From contig NZ_JAIQDI010000001.1 in assembly GCF_020034665.1 (NCBI RefSeq), positions 744,001-808,000 of the forward strand: a DNA stretch of 64,000 nt, read 5' to 3'. The notes beneath the pieces were generated by a model that saw nothing but the letters and a program-made list of their open reading frames with translations, searched no databases and was not told where the DNA came from. Source of the DNA: Niabella beijingensis. Lineage in GTDB: Bacteria; Bacteroidota; Bacteroidia; Chitinophagales; Chitinophagaceae. Position numbers and translations under genes: made by a program. Of this stretch, positions 18,149 through 27,636 are shown piece by piece (within the stretch, counting starts at the first letter, position 1; each line of letters starts with the position of its first letter).

Positions 18149-19225
18149 TCACCCCGATTTTGAAAAGAAATACAATGCTACAATCACCAGTATGGCGATC
18201 ACAACTGCTGTTGCGATTTTTGATACGGAAAGCGGCTTGTTACCGCTGATGGCGCCCGTCTGGCCGTTTATGATGAACTGATAGGTCTTGCCCTTGAACA
18301 GGTACTGGCACAGCCAAACAGGAAAAATCACCTGCTTGAATGTTTCACCGGAATAAGTCGTTTGCACATTCAGATCCCGATAGGTATCTGCGGTCAGCCT
18401 GGAAATGGCTTCCGTCTCTATGGCACGGTCCATAAGCCTTCGTGCTTGCCGATAAGTTTCAGAGAGATCCTTATCATAGGCACGGGCGTTCCAGCCCAGC
18501 AGGTATTCTTCATCAAATACCACCAGGTCCTGCAACTGATAGGGATAAACCGCATTGATCCGCTCCTGCGGAATGGTTTTATTGCCGCATACCAGCACAT
18601 CATCAAAAAATTGGGAAAAGGAACCGGAACGCCAGGTCCAGTCCGTATGCCGCACCTGCTCCGTAACTTCTTCCCCGTTCGCATTCCGCCGGCGTACCGT
18701 TTCATAATAATAACGCCCCGAGTAACCACTCCAGTCATTTTCTGTCTGACAATCGAAGGTCCAGAAAGGTACATAATGCCCCTCGAGCTGGTCTGCCAGG
18801 GAAAGCTTTTTCAGATCACTATCATTCCAGAATCCTTTACCGATCCAGTTGGTAAAACGGTCGAGCGCATCCTGTTTGGAGATCTTAAAAGGAATGATAC
18901 CTGTAGGACTGATACTCCGGGTAGCATAGGCCTCCGGGTTCACCACATTGTTGCCGCAATTACGGCATTCAAAAAAAGCAATATCCCCTGCTTCCTGTGT
19001 TTCCTGTCCGCACTTGCTGCATTTATATACCACTACAGGTACCGCAGCGATCGGGATCTTCTCAGCATTTTTAAAAATGCTGATCTGCTTCTCCTCCAGC
19101 ACTTCCGTACTGGATTGTATGGGGATCACGGTACCGCAGTGAAGACATTTCAGACTTTTTTTTACCGCATCATAATTCAACTCCGATCCGCAACTGGGAC
19201 AGGGATACTCTTCAAGTGCCTGCAT
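18149..19225 (-). CDS. Zinc-ribbon membrane protein, partner of SPFH protein (YdjG-like)
   Basis: A 358-residue protein with two N-terminal zinc ribbons: C9xxC12 with C27xxC30 (TFIIB-like) and C69xxC72 with C87xxC90. A central region with many aromatic residues (HYVPFWTFDCQTEND, DDVLVCGNKTI, YPYQLQDLVVFDEEYLLGW) is followed by one C-terminal membrane helix (about 335-355). It starts 11 bases after the SPFH gene ends on the same strand. The pair recalls the ydjG/ydjI genes of Bacillus subtilis, which sit with a PspA-type protein; no PspA gene is seen here. A role in membrane stress or lipid domains is inference. Confidence 0.75.
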   Translation of the reverse strand: MQALEEYPCPSCGSELNYDAVKKSLKCLHCGTVIPIQSSTEVLEEKQISIFKNAEKIPIAAVPVVVYKCSKCGQETQEAGDIAFFECRNCGNNVVNPEAYATRSISPTGIIPFKISKQDALDRFTNWIGKGFWNDSDLKKLSLADQLEGHYVPFWTFDCQTENDWSGYSGRYYYETVRRRNANGEEVTEQVRHTDWTWRSGSFSQFFDDVLVCGNKTIPQERINAVYPYQLQDLVVFDEEYLLGWNARAYDKDLSETYRQARRLMDRAIETEAISRLTADTYRDLNVQTTYSGETFKQVIFPVWLCQYLFKGKTYQFIINGQTGAISGNKPLSVSKIATAVVIAILVIVALYFFSKSG

Positions 19226-19236
19226 AAAAAAACAGC

Positions 19237-20220
19237 TTACAGCTTGGCTAAAATTTCTTTTTTCTTTTCGGCAAATTCCTCTTCTGTAATAATGCCCTGG
19301 TTCTTAAGTTCCCCCAGTTGTTTCAACAGGTCCATCAGGTTGCTCTTATTGTCAGAGGCTGATTGCTGCGGCTGGTTGGCCTGTGCCATCAGGTTGGTTA
19401 ATACCACCCCGGCGCCCACACCACCCATATTGCCTGCGGCATCGTTATTGGAAAGATTCTCCAATGCAATACCACCCTGCATCTGGTTGAAATCATTCAG
19501 GTTCCCCTTCAGTATATTGAGCTCTGTTTTCTTGTCAAGAATCTTCTCCACTTCTTCCGGCAATGAAATATTTTCGATAAAGAACTTCTCGAGGGAAAGT
19601 CCGTAGCTGTCCAATTCTTTCTGAAATTCGGGTTTCAACTGTGCACCGAGTGCCTGGTAATTGGCCGCCAGTTCCAGTACTGAGATCTTTGCCTTGGCAA
19701 TCACTTCCGCAAAGTGACTGGAAATAATTCCCTGCAATACGTCTTCCACTCCTTCCACACGCACAAAAGGATTGGTGCCTGCAAATTCTGTTATGAACTT
19801 TTTTGGATCAGCGATGCGGATCGCAAAATTGCCAAAAGCTTTAAGCCGTACCTGTCCCAGCTCGGCATCCCGGATCAGTACCGGCCCTGAAGTGCCCCAT
19901 TTGAGGTCCGTAAATTGACGGGTGCTGATGAAATAAATATCCACCTTGAACGGTGACTCAAACCCATATTTCCAGGATTTGAGTGTGGTGGTAATGGGCA
20001 TATTGCTGGTGGAAAGGGTATGCAGCCCGGGTTGGTAGAGATCACCAAACTCGCCCTCATTCATCAGCACCACTTCCTGGCTCTCCCGAACGGTCAGTTT
20101 TGCCCCGTTCTTGATATTGTTTCCCTTATCCTGAAATTTCCAGATCATGGTATTGTTGGAAGCATCTACCCATTCGATAACTTCTATGAATTCGTTTCTG
20201 ATAAAGTCAAATAATCCCAT
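19237..20220 (-). CDS. SPFH-domain protein with SHOCT tail (YdjI-like)
   Basis: A 327-residue protein. Residues 15-215 form an SPFH/band-7-like domain of the virion-core-protein-like group (GQVRLKAFGNFAIRIADPKK, then QGIISSHFAEVIAKAKISV). After a coiled region and a Gly/Ala/Asn-rich linker it ends with a SHOCT helix pair (LKNQGIITEEEFAEKKKEI, about 302-324), a module for oligomerisation. It has no N-terminal membrane helix of its own. It is the first gene of the pair with the zinc-ribbon membrane protein, which probably tethers it. Confidence 0.85.
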   Translation of the reverse strand: MGLFDFIRNEFIEVIEWVDASNNTMIWKFQDKGNNIKNGAKLTVRESQEVVLMNEGEFGDLYQPGLHTLSTSNMPITTTLKSWKYGFESPFKVDIYFISTRQFTDLKWGTSGPVLIRDAELGQVRLKAFGNFAIRIADPKKFITEFAGTNPFVRVEGVEDVLQGIISSHFAEVIAKAKISVLELAANYQALGAQLKPEFQKELDSYGLSLEKFFIENISLPEEVEKILDKKTELNILKGNLNDFNQMQGGIALENLSNNDAAGNMGGVGAGVVLTNLMAQANQPQQSASDNKSNLMDLLKQLGELKNQGIITEEEFAEKKKEILAKL

Positions 20221-20293
20221 GGTATTTTTATTTTTGAAATTAAGGTAAAAACGTGATACTTACAGCACCCTGGCATTATCTCCGGATGAAGGT

Positions 20294-21145
20294 TCACCTT
20301 TTTTGTTTGAACAACCATGCCGGCAGCGCATCATTCAACAGAAAAGGAAGCGTGATTGTATTATGGTTCAGGTGATTAAATGTAGTAAACAAAAGCCGCC
20401 GGTTTTTTTTCAGGAGGTTAAATAAAGCAACGCTCCCCGGATAAGGATTTTCATCATCTTCTCTGCCGTGAACAAGCCATACCGGTTTGTCAGCAATCCC
20501 GCCGGTATTGGAAAAATCCGGTACGCCGGCGATCGTCACCAGGGCCGCAAACCGGCCCGGATCCAGGCTTAAGAGGTGCTGTGCGGTTGAAGCCCCCATG
20601 GAATAGCCGACAATATAGATCCGCCGGTCATCTATTTCGGGGTGGGTTTTGACAAGCGCTGCTACCAGGTCCAGCACGATGGGCACGTCCGCCGAAGGAA
20701 AAGCCTCCAGTACTCCTCTGGAAGAATCCATCGCATAATTGGAAGAACGTTTTGCAAACTGCGGTGCCGCCACAAATGCCGGATATTTTTTCCGGATATC
20801 CCGGCGCAGCCAGATACGGGCCAGTGGTTCCAGCTGCCGTTCGTTATCACTGCCCAGTCGTGATGAATTATGCAGGGTGATCACCAGGGGATATTTCTTA
20901 TAGGGCTGCCGGTGCAGCGGGACCAGCAAACGGTAAGGCAGCTGCACACCATCTTTGTGATATACTTTTTTCTGATAACCGGTATCCGGCAGGTTGTTCA
21001 GTGCCGCTCTTGCCTGTGCTGCCGCACTGCTGTCAAACCGGATATCTGAAAAGCGCTGTCGCTGCCCCTGTACGGGCCTGATCAGCAGCAGGTATACCAG
21101 GAAAAAAGTCGTCAACTTCAATGGCCGGCACATCGGTGGTATCAA
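20294..21145 (-). CDS. Secreted alpha/beta hydrolase (esterase/PHB-depolymerase-like)
   Basis: A 283-residue hydrolase with a signal peptide (LTTFFLVYLLLIRPVQGQ, ending near residue 28). The fold is that of carboxylesterases: LPYRLLVPLH, PLVITLHNSS (oxyanion region), nucleophile elbow GYSMGAS with S182, acid in HGREDDENP and histidine in NHLNHNTI near the end. Such exported enzymes cleave feruloyl, acetyl or polyester bonds. It is followed by the SPFH pair on the same strand but separated by 73 bases. The substrate is not known. Confidence 0.82.
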   Translation of the reverse strand: MIPPMCRPLKLTTFFLVYLLLIRPVQGQRQRFSDIRFDSSAAAQARAALNNLPDTGYQKKVYHKDGVQLPYRLLVPLHRQPYKKYPLVITLHNSSRLGSDNERQLEPLARIWLRRDIRKKYPAFVAAPQFAKRSSNYAMDSSRGVLEAFPSADVPIVLDLVAALVKTHPEIDDRRIYIVGYSMGASTAQHLLSLDPGRFAALVTIAGVPDFSNTGGIADKPVWLVHGREDDENPYPGSVALFNLLKKNRRLLFTTFNHLNHNTITLPFLLNDALPAWLFKQKR

Positions 21146-21179
21146 TATTTTTTTAATCAGAAATAAAATGGTCGTTGTC

Positions 21180-22379
21180 TTATTGTTCTTTTTGCAGCAA
21201 GGCCCCGAACATGGTGTCCGCTTTAAGTGTATATCCTTTTATCACTTGTTGTTCTTTTACCTTCCACCCCCGTTGCTGTAACCAGGCCACCTGGTCTTCA
21301 TTCTCCGCATGGAATACGGAACAGGTGATATAAAGTAAAAAACCACCGGGCTTTACAGCATGCCCCAGGTTCGTCAGAATTTTTCGCTGCAACGTGGCAT
21401 AGGTCTTTATCTCGGAAGTGTTAAAATAATGCAGCCGCTCCGGTGTACGGCTCCAGGTACCGCTTCCGGAACAAGGCACATCGGCAATTACCAGATCAAA
21501 ATGGGCGCGGAAATGTGGTGCCGGAGACATGGTAGCATCTGCTACCAATGCATTAAATGAAGTGATCCCCGCTTCCCGGAAACGGCGCTTCAGGTTGGCG
21601 ATGATGCTGGAACGCAGGTCTGATACCGTCAGTTCAGCCGGGGCCAGTACATCCCATGCCAACAGAGATTTTCCTCCGCTTGCGGCACAACAATCCCAGA
21701 TACTGATTGGAGATTGGAGCGTTGAGCCCCGATAGCTATCGGGGTGAGCCTTGAGTGTTTTAAAAAAGCGCAGCAGACCGGCCGTTTGCTGCGAGCTCAG
21801 GTCCTGTACCACCACTTCCCTGTTGATGTCAAGAACAGTATCCGCCTTTACCGCATTGTTTAACCGGATCGCATCACCTTCCAGTTTAAAGCTGATACCG
21901 GCAGCTTCCAGTTTTTGTTTTACCCCCGCTTCGTTGCCGGGGCGGATACGCAGGAAAAGATCGGGTTGGGTAAGAAATGACTGTTCGAGCAAAGCCGCAT
22001 CAACAGAAGGGCTCAGCTGTTTTTTCCAGGGGAATACCGTTCCTGAAAAATGTTGCGGCACCTGATAGGCTTCAAACAGGGGCTCCCAGGCAACGGCCGC
22101 CGCATCTGCGGTCGTCCGTAATCCCAGCAGGATCCGCTGTTCAAAAGAAAGATCGGTAAAATCCTTCCCCAGCCGGTAATACGCATAACACAGTTGTGCG
22201 ATCTGCTTCCGGTCTTTACTGCCAAATTTTTTTTCTCCGGAGAAAAAGTTTTTTAAAAAATGGGCCAGCGGCATTTCTCCCTTATAACTGCCGATGATCT
22301 TTACGGCGCTATTCAGATAAGAATAAAACCGGCCGGGAACCTTTTCCGGGCTACCTGATATGGATTGTTCAGCGGTCAA
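21180..22379 (-). CDS. RsmB/NSUN-type RNA (cytosine-C5) methyltransferase
   Basis: A 399-residue SAM-dependent methyltransferase for rRNA cytosine C5. The SAM motif I is WDCCAASGGKSLL, motif IV with one catalytic cysteine is ADVPCSGSGTW, and the second cysteine is in LLYITCSVFHAENE. An N-terminal NusB-like helical region (about 10-130) precedes the catalytic domain. Directly before motif I the frame reads through a dispersed repeat (21705-21757), which encodes HPDSYRGSTLQSPIS without breaking the frame. The protein may be functional since all motifs remain. Exact target base is inference. Confidence 0.88.
   Translation of the reverse strand: MTAEQSISGSPEKVPGRFYSYLNSAVKIIGSYKGEMPLAHFLKNFFSGEKKFGSKDRKQIAQLCYAYYRLGKDFTDLSFEQRILLGLRTTADAAAVAWEPLFEAYQVPQHFSGTVFPWKKQLSPSVDAALLEQSFLTQPDLFLRIRPGNEAGVKQKLEAAGISFKLEGDAIRLNNAVKADTVLDINREVVVQDLSSQQTAGLLRFFKTLKAHPDSYRGSTLQSPISIWDCCAASGGKSLLAWDVLAPAELTVSDLRSSIIANLKRRFREAGITSFNALVADATMSPAPHFRAHFDLVIADVPCSGSGTWSRTPERLHYFNTSEIKTYATLQRKILTNLGHAVKPGGFLLYITCSVFHAENEDQVAWLQQRGWKVKEQQVIKGYTLKADTMFGALLQKEQ
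21705..21757. repeat. Dispersed repeat with 18-base palindrome inside rsmB
   Basis: The perfect palindrome CCCCGATAGCTATCGGGG lies at 21727-21744 and is flanked by GATTGGAGATTGGAGCGTTGAG and TGAGCCTTGAGTG. The core CCGATAGCTATCGG recurs inside the inverted-repeat element at 52051-52068. The flanks resemble the GAGATTTGA-type intergenic tracts elsewhere in the window. It sits in frame within the linker before methyltransferase motif I. Confidence 0.75.
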
Positions 22380-22398
22380 TCGGATTGTTTGAAAACCG

Positions 22399-22433
22399 GA
22401 GCGGCCTGTCTACATATCGTAAACAGGCCGCTC
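22399..22433 (-). terminator. Hairpin after sucB
   Basis: Perfect 11-base stem GAGCGGCCTGT / ACAGGCCGCTC (22399-22409, 22423-22433) located 16 bases after the sucB stop. The T-tract on the minus strand is short (four T after GG), so termination may be incomplete before rsmB. Confidence 0.65.
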
Positions 22434-22448
22434 TCCTATTGTGTTTGA

Positions 22449-23711
22449 TTATAATTCCAGTAAGGTTTTTATCGGGTCCTGCTGAATCAGCAGCAGTGCC
22501 GGATTTTCCAGCAATTCCTTTACGCGGACCAGGAAGCTTACTGATTCCCTTCCATCGACGATCCGGTGGTCATAACTCAACGCGATATACATCATCGGAC
22601 GGATCACCACCTGCCCGTTTTCTGCAATGGGCCGCTCTACGATATTGTGCATACCCAGGATGGCACTTTGCGGTAAATTGATGATCGGGGTACTGATCAG
22701 GGAGCCGAATACTCCTCCATTGGTGATCGTAAAAGTCCCCCCGGTTAGGTCCTCCGCGGTCAATTTGCTGTCGCGTGCTTTCTTCGCCAGGTCCAGCACC
22801 GCTTTTTCCACGCCGGCCATGCTCAGACTTTCCACGTTCCGGATCACCGGAACGGTCAGTCCGCGGGGAGTGCTTACGGCAATGCTGATGTCTGCATAAT
22901 CATGGAACAGGATCTGATCTCCGTCGATGTATGCATTTACAGAAGGCCATTCGGACAATGCAATGGCACAGGCCTTTGCAAAAAAGCTCATAAAGCCCAG
23001 TCCTACTCCATGTGCCTCTTTAAATTTATCCTTGTATTTGGACCGTATATCCATGATCGGCTTCATGTTCACTTCGTTAAAGGTGGTGAGCATGGCCGTG
23101 GTATTTTTTGCTTCCACTAGCCGGCGGCTGATCGTTTTGCGGAGGCTGGTCATCTTTTGCGCCCGCTCGTTCCGGCTATACAGTTCTCCGCCTGCAAAAG
23201 CTTTTCTTCCCGGGTTTGCCAGTGCGGCCAGTACATCCTCTTTTACGATCTTACCCGCAATTCCGGAAGGTGTCACATCTTTCGGGTTCAACCCCTTGTC
23301 TGCAATAATAGCGGAAGCAACCGGTGTTGCTTTTACCGATGCGGCGGTAGTGGTTCCGTTACCGGGAACAGCTGCCGGTTTTTGCTTTTCAGGATCCGGG
23401 GCCGGGGTCTTGGCCTCTGCCGGCTTTTTATCCGCAGGCGCCTGTTCCGCCCCGGGTTCAGGCTCCGGCCGGGCTGCTGTATCATCAATAGAGGCAATGG
23501 TGTCCCCGATGTTCAGGGTATCCCCCTCAGCGGCATTGGTGGTGAGCACTCCTGCTTTCTCCGCATTTACCTCGAAAGTGGCTTTTTCACTTTCCAGTTC
23601 GGCGATCACTTCATCGCGCTCAACATATTCCCCTGTATTTTTTACCCATTTTAAGAGGGTCACTTCACTGATCGATTCCCCAACAGTGGGAACTTTTATA
23701 TCAATTGCCAT
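22449..23711 (-). CDS. sucB: 2-oxoglutarate dehydrogenase E2 (dihydrolipoyl succinyltransferase)
   Basis: A 420-residue core subunit of the 2-oxoglutarate dehydrogenase complex of the TCA cycle. The lipoyl domain (1-75) carries K43 in [11 protein letters not shown] as lipoylation site. An Ala/Pro/Glu-rich linker (about 78-150) follows, then the E3-binding domain ([18 protein letters not shown]) and the acyltransferase domain with [15 protein letters not shown] as the catalytic His/Asp motif. The ATG at 23711 ([13 protein letters not shown]) is the family start; the open frame extends upstream without homology. It is separated from sucA by a plus-strand response-regulator gene. Confidence 0.95.
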   Translation of the reverse strand: MAIDIKVPTVGESISEVTLLKWVKNTGEYVERDEVIAELESEKATFEVNAEKAGVLTTNAAEGDTLNIGDTIASIDDTAARPEPEPGAEQAPADKKPAEAKTPAPDPEKQKPAAVPGNGTTTAASVKATPVASAIIADKGLNPKDVTPSGIAGKIVKEDVLAALANPGRKAFAGGELYSRNERAQKMTSLRKTISRRLVEAKNTTAMLTTFNEVNMKPIMDIRSKYKDKFKEAHGVGLGFMSFFAKACAIALSEWPSVNAYIDGDQILFHDYADISIAVSTPRGLTVPVIRNVESLSMAGVEKAVLDLAKKARDSKLTAEDLTGGTFTITNGGVFGSLISTPIINLPQSAILGMHNIVERPIAENGQVVIRPMMYIALSYDHRIVDGRESVSFLVRVKELLENPALLLIQQDPIKTLLEL

Positions 23712-23780
23712 AAAAAAACTGCTTTTTAAAAAGGTATGGCAAAGTACGGCAAAAAATTGTAAACTTCTGCGTTCTGACCG

Positions 23781-23815
23781 GAGAATTGAGACAGGAGTAT
23801 TGAGATTTGAAATAT
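23781..23815. repeat. GAGATTTGA-type intergenic tract
   Basis: GAGAATTGAGACAGGAGTAT followed by TGAGATTTGAAAT. It matches the reverse complement of the tract at 57406-57455 over AGTATyGrGATTTGArAAT. It lies between sucB and the response regulator. Confidence 0.5.
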
Positions 23816-23967
23816 AAGAATCGGGGCTGAAGCGATCTGCAATCATCCATTAGCAACCAGCCGGGCATGACAGGCCGGTCTGACGGCTGACGGATGCATA
23901 CTGATAGCTCCAAAATATCACACAAATTGGCGATAGGCGGCTATTTTTAATGCCTTAATTTTATAAT

Positions 23968-24615
23968 ATGAATATGACAACCATACACGTGGCTGTTTTT
24001 GATGATAATGCCTACCGGAGAGATAGCTTAAGTATGCTGATCAATGCGTCGCCCCGTATGACCTGCACCGGAACTTTTTTCGATTGCAGTAACGTCATTA
24101 CGGATGTCCGCAAAGCCGATCCGGATGTGGTATTAATGGACATCGACATGCCCAATGTAAACGGCATTGAGGGGGTAAAGATCATCAAGGTAAATTTTCC
24201 CCGGATCCAGGTGCTGATGCAAACGGTGTATGAAGATGACAACAAGATCTTTGCGTCTATTTGCGCGGGGGCATCGGGTTATATTCTGAAAAAATCACCT
24301 CCGGCCCAGTTGATCCAGGCCATTGAGGATGTTTATAACGGCGATGCGGCAATGACCGCCTCTATTGCCAAAAAGGTATTAACTGCTTTCCAGAAAAACG
24401 TCTTTTTTGAAAACAACGAGGAAGTAGAGCTTACCGGCAGGGAAAAAGAGATCCTGAACCTGCTGGTGAAGGGATACACCCGTAAGATGGTAGCTTCGGC
24501 CTGCAACCTGAGCATCCATACCGTAAATACACATATTAAGAATGTGTATGAAAAACTACAGGTGAACTCCGTTTCAGAAGCTGTTGTAAAAGCGCTGAAT
24601 CAGAAGCTCCTATAA
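23968..24615 (+). CDS. NarL/FixJ-family response regulator
   Basis: A 215-residue two-component regulator. The receiver domain (5-125) has acidic pocket FDDN, phosphoacceptor D58 (VLMDIDMP), the switch threonine region QTVYEDD and the conserved lysine in YILKKSPP. The LuxR-type DNA-binding domain (150-215) reads LTGREKEILNLLVKGYTRKMVASACNLSIHTVNTHIKNVYEKL. No histidine kinase gene is adjacent, so it is an orphan here. It lies on the opposite strand between sucB and sucA and faces the end of sucA. Confidence 0.92.
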   Translation: MNMTTIHVAVFDDNAYRRDSLSMLINASPRMTCTGTFFDCSNVITDVRKADPDVVLMDIDMPNVNGIEGVKIIKVNFPRIQVLMQTVYEDDNKIFASICAGASGYILKKSPPAQLIQAIEDVYNGDAAMTASIAKKVLTAFQKNVFFENNEEVELTGREKEILNLLVKGYTRKMVASACNLSIHTVNTHIKNVYEKLQVNSVSEAVVKALNQKLL

Positions 24616-24641
24616 GCGCTCATGTTTAGTTTTGAATAGAT

Positions 24642-24669
24642 AAAAAAAGGGCGGAATTTCTATTCCGCC
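24642..24669 (-). terminator. Intrinsic terminator of sucA
   Basis: Perfect 8-base stem GGCGGAAT / ATTCCGCC (24650-24657, 24662-24669) with a 4-base loop. On the minus strand it is followed by a run of seven T (24648 down to 24642). It lies 13 bases after the sucA stop, so E1 is transcribed without E2. Confidence 0.9.
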
Positions 24670-24681
24670 TGCTATTTCCTG

Positions 24682-27429
24682 TTACATTGAAAATGCGGTA
24701 TTAATGATCTCTTCCTGTTCGGCCTTATGCACTTTCATAAACCCGGATGCCGGTGCAGCACTGGGTTTGCGGCCAATGATGCCATAGTTGATATCTTTAA
24801 GGTTCATCTGAAGGAAGGAAGCGGCACCCATATTCAGCGGCTCTTCCTGCACCCAGTACCATACAGCATTCTTATATTTTGCATACAACGCATCCAGCTG
24901 CTTTTTGGGCAGGGGATACAATTGTTCCAGGCGTACCACGGCTACATTCTTCCGGTTGTCTTTCTGTTGTTTTTCTGCCAGATCAAAATAGATCTTGCCG
25001 GAACAGAACAGTACGGTTTTTACTGCTACCGGGTCATCGGCATAACTGTCATCGATCACTTCACGGAACCGCCCGTTTGTGAATTCTTCTTTAGGAGCAT
25101 AACTTCCCGGATGCCGCAGATTGGCCTTGGGGGCAAAATTCACCAGCGGTTTGCGGAACGGCCACCGCAGCTGACGGCGCAGCGCATGGAAGTAATTGGA
25201 GGAGGTGGTGATATTGGTAACAACGATGTTCAATTCTGCGCAGGACTGCAGGAAGCGCTCAATGCGTGCACTGCTGTGTTCCGGCCCCTGCCCTTCAAAT
25301 CCGTGCGGCAACAGCATTACAAGGCCGTTCATACGGTTCCATTTCTGCTCGGCGCTGGTGATGAACTGGTCGATCATCGTTTGCGCTCCGTTCACAAAAT
25401 CGCCAAACTGCGCTTCCCATAATACCAGTACATTAGGCGAGGCCAGTGCAAAACCATATTCAAATCCCAGTACTGCATATTCGCTCAGCAGGGAATTAAA
25501 GATCCTGAATTTCTTGTCGGTCGGTAGTATGCTCAGGCGGTTATAGGCCACATCTGTTACTTCATCCCTGAGGATCGCATGGCGGGAGCTGAATGTACCA
25601 CGTCCGACATCCTGCCCGGTCATGCGTACATCATATCCATCCATCAGCAGGGTACCAAAGGCCATCAGCTCACCGGTTGCCCAGTCAACCTTGTGTTCGG
25701 TATCCAGCAGTTTTACTTTGTCCTGGAGCAGTTTTGCCACTTTTTTCAAAGGTGTAAACCCTTCGGGGATCGTCATCAGGGCATCAAACACCGTTTTAAA
25801 TTCTTCGTCGCTTACAGCGGTGTCCGGACTTTCATCAAAATCCAGCGGTGTAGCCTTGCGCAGGCTTTTCCATTGCAGTTCCGGTTCCTGATAGGTATAG
25901 GGTAACGGTTTTTGTTTTACCTCATCCAGCCGGTCCTGAAGATCCGCCCAGAATTTCTTTTCCATTTCCTTTGCCAGTTCTTTTGCATCCTCCTCACCAT
26001 TGTCCAGCAGGTATTTTACATATACTTCCCGTGGATTGAGGTGTTTATCGATCAGCGCATACATGGCCGGCTGGGTGAATTTCGGGTCGTCTCCTTCATT
26101 GTGCCCGTGCCTGCGGTAACAAACCATATCGATAAAAACATCCGCATGAAACTCGTTGCGGTAACGGGTGGCGATTTCCGCGCATTTCACCACGGCCTCG
26201 GGATCATCCCCGTTCACGTGCAACACAGGTGACTGTACCATCGCGGCAAGCGAAGTACAATAATCAGCACTCCGTGCATCGGAAAAATCGGTGGTAAAAC
26301 CGATCTGGTTATTGATTACAAAGTGAATGGTTCCGCCGGTATAAAAGCCTTTAAGCTTGGACATCTGCAACAGTTCGTATACCACGCCCTGTCCGGCCAG
26401 TGCAGCGTCACCGTGAATCAGGATCGGCAATACCGTTTCGTAGCGTTCGTCGTGCAGGATATTGGCACTGCTGCGCGCAAAGCCGAGCACCACAGGATCC
26501 ACAGCCTCCAGGTGAGATGGGTTCGGCATCAGCTTAAGGTGCACCGTCTCCCCGTTGGTAGCCTGGATCACGCTTCCAAAACCCAGGTGGTATTTCACAT
26601 CCCCGCTTCCCATAGTCTGGTTGATCTCACCTGTACCTTCAAATTCACTAAAGATCTGCTCATAGGTCTTTCCCAGTATATTGGCCAGTATGTTCAGTCT
26701 TCCACGGTGGGCCATGCCGATCACTACTTCCTTTACCTCCAGGGCAGCGGCCTTGTTGATGATGGCATCCAGTGCGGCGATGGTCGTTTCTCCTCCTTCA
26801 AGCGAAAAACGTTTCTGTCCCACATACTTGGTATGCAGGAATTTTTCAAACATCACCCCTTCGTTCAGTTTTTCCAGGATGCGTTTTTTTTGTTCCAGGG
26901 GCAGCGGACTGGTGAATTTCTTCTCCATTTCATTGGTCAGCCAGTCCACTTTCTTCTGATCACTGATGTATTTAAATTCAATGCCTACATGTCCGGCATA
27001 GCATTTCTTCAGATGGGATAAAATATTCCGGAGCGTGGTCGTACCCAGGCCGATGAGGCTGCCGGCTTCATAGGTGGTATCCAGGTCAGCTTCCGACAAA
27101 CCAAAAAAGGGAAGATCGAGATTGGCGCCGCGGTCTATGCGTTTTTTTATGGGGTTGGTATCTGCCAGCAAGTGCCCCTTGTTCCGGTATCCCAAAATAA
27201 GCCGGTATACCGCGATTTCCTTTCTCCAGTCAGCCGCAGCAGTTCCGCTTCCTGCTGCAACAGCCGGCGCGCCGTTCTTTTGTGCCAGACCGTTACCAAC
27301 CGCAAAGTCAAATCCTTCAAAAAATTTTTTTAATTCGGTGTCTACGCTCTCCGGGTTATTTACAAACTCTTTGTACATGTTTTCAATAAATTCGGGAGAA
27401 GAGCTTGTAATGTACGAAAAATCCTTCAT
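24682..27429 (-). CDS. sucA: 2-oxoglutarate dehydrogenase E1 component
   Basis: A 915-residue thiamin-diphosphate enzyme that decarboxylates 2-oxoglutarate and passes succinyl groups to the E2 lipoyl arm. The N-terminal segment FSYITSSSPEFIENMYKEF is the E2-contacting region of this family. Further marks are GMAHRGRLNILANI, the ThDP-binding GDAALAGQG and HGHNEGDDP with NNQIGFTT, and LLPHGFEGQGPEHSSARIER in the C-terminal transketolase-like half. Length is normal. It ends at its own terminator and does not run into sucB, unlike the classical sucAB operon. Confidence 0.96.
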   Translation of the reverse strand: MKDFSYITSSSPEFIENMYKEFVNNPESVDTELKKFFEGFDFAVGNGLAQKNGAPAVAAGSGTAAADWRKEIAVYRLILGYRNKGHLLADTNPIKKRIDRGANLDLPFFGLSEADLDTTYEAGSLIGLGTTTLRNILSHLKKCYAGHVGIEFKYISDQKKVDWLTNEMEKKFTSPLPLEQKKRILEKLNEGVMFEKFLHTKYVGQKRFSLEGGETTIAALDAIINKAAALEVKEVVIGMAHRGRLNILANILGKTYEQIFSEFEGTGEINQTMGSGDVKYHLGFGSVIQATNGETVHLKLMPNPSHLEAVDPVVLGFARSSANILHDERYETVLPILIHGDAALAGQGVVYELLQMSKLKGFYTGGTIHFVINNQIGFTTDFSDARSADYCTSLAAMVQSPVLHVNGDDPEAVVKCAEIATRYRNEFHADVFIDMVCYRRHGHNEGDDPKFTQPAMYALIDKHLNPREVYVKYLLDNGEEDAKELAKEMEKKFWADLQDRLDEVKQKPLPYTYQEPELQWKSLRKATPLDFDESPDTAVSDEEFKTVFDALMTIPEGFTPLKKVAKLLQDKVKLLDTEHKVDWATGELMAFGTLLMDGYDVRMTGQDVGRGTFSSRHAILRDEVTDVAYNRLSILPTDKKFRIFNSLLSEYAVLGFEYGFALASPNVLVLWEAQFGDFVNGAQTMIDQFITSAEQKWNRMNGLVMLLPHGFEGQGPEHSSARIERFLQSCAELNIVVTNITTSSNYFHALRRQLRWPFRKPLVNFAPKANLRHPGSYAPKEEFTNGRFREVIDDSYADDPVAVKTVLFCSGKIYFDLAEKQQKDNRKNVAVVRLEQLYPLPKKQLDALYAKYKNAVWYWVQEEPLNMGAASFLQMNLKDINYGIIGRKPSAAPASGFMKVHKAEQEEIINTAFSM

Positions 27430-27636
27430 TGTAAATCAGCTATTTATATATTATACTATCTTATTTTATCGTCTGGATGCCTGCTTTCAAAAATTGCCCC
27501 ACAAGATACGCAATATTTATGCAATCGCATCGTTCTATTTTTTGATTTTAAGTTATGTTTAGTGAATGGCGAAAGGGACTTCCGCCGTATTGTAAAGAAA
27601 ATGGGAAGAATTTTCCGATATTTCATTTATTTCTGT

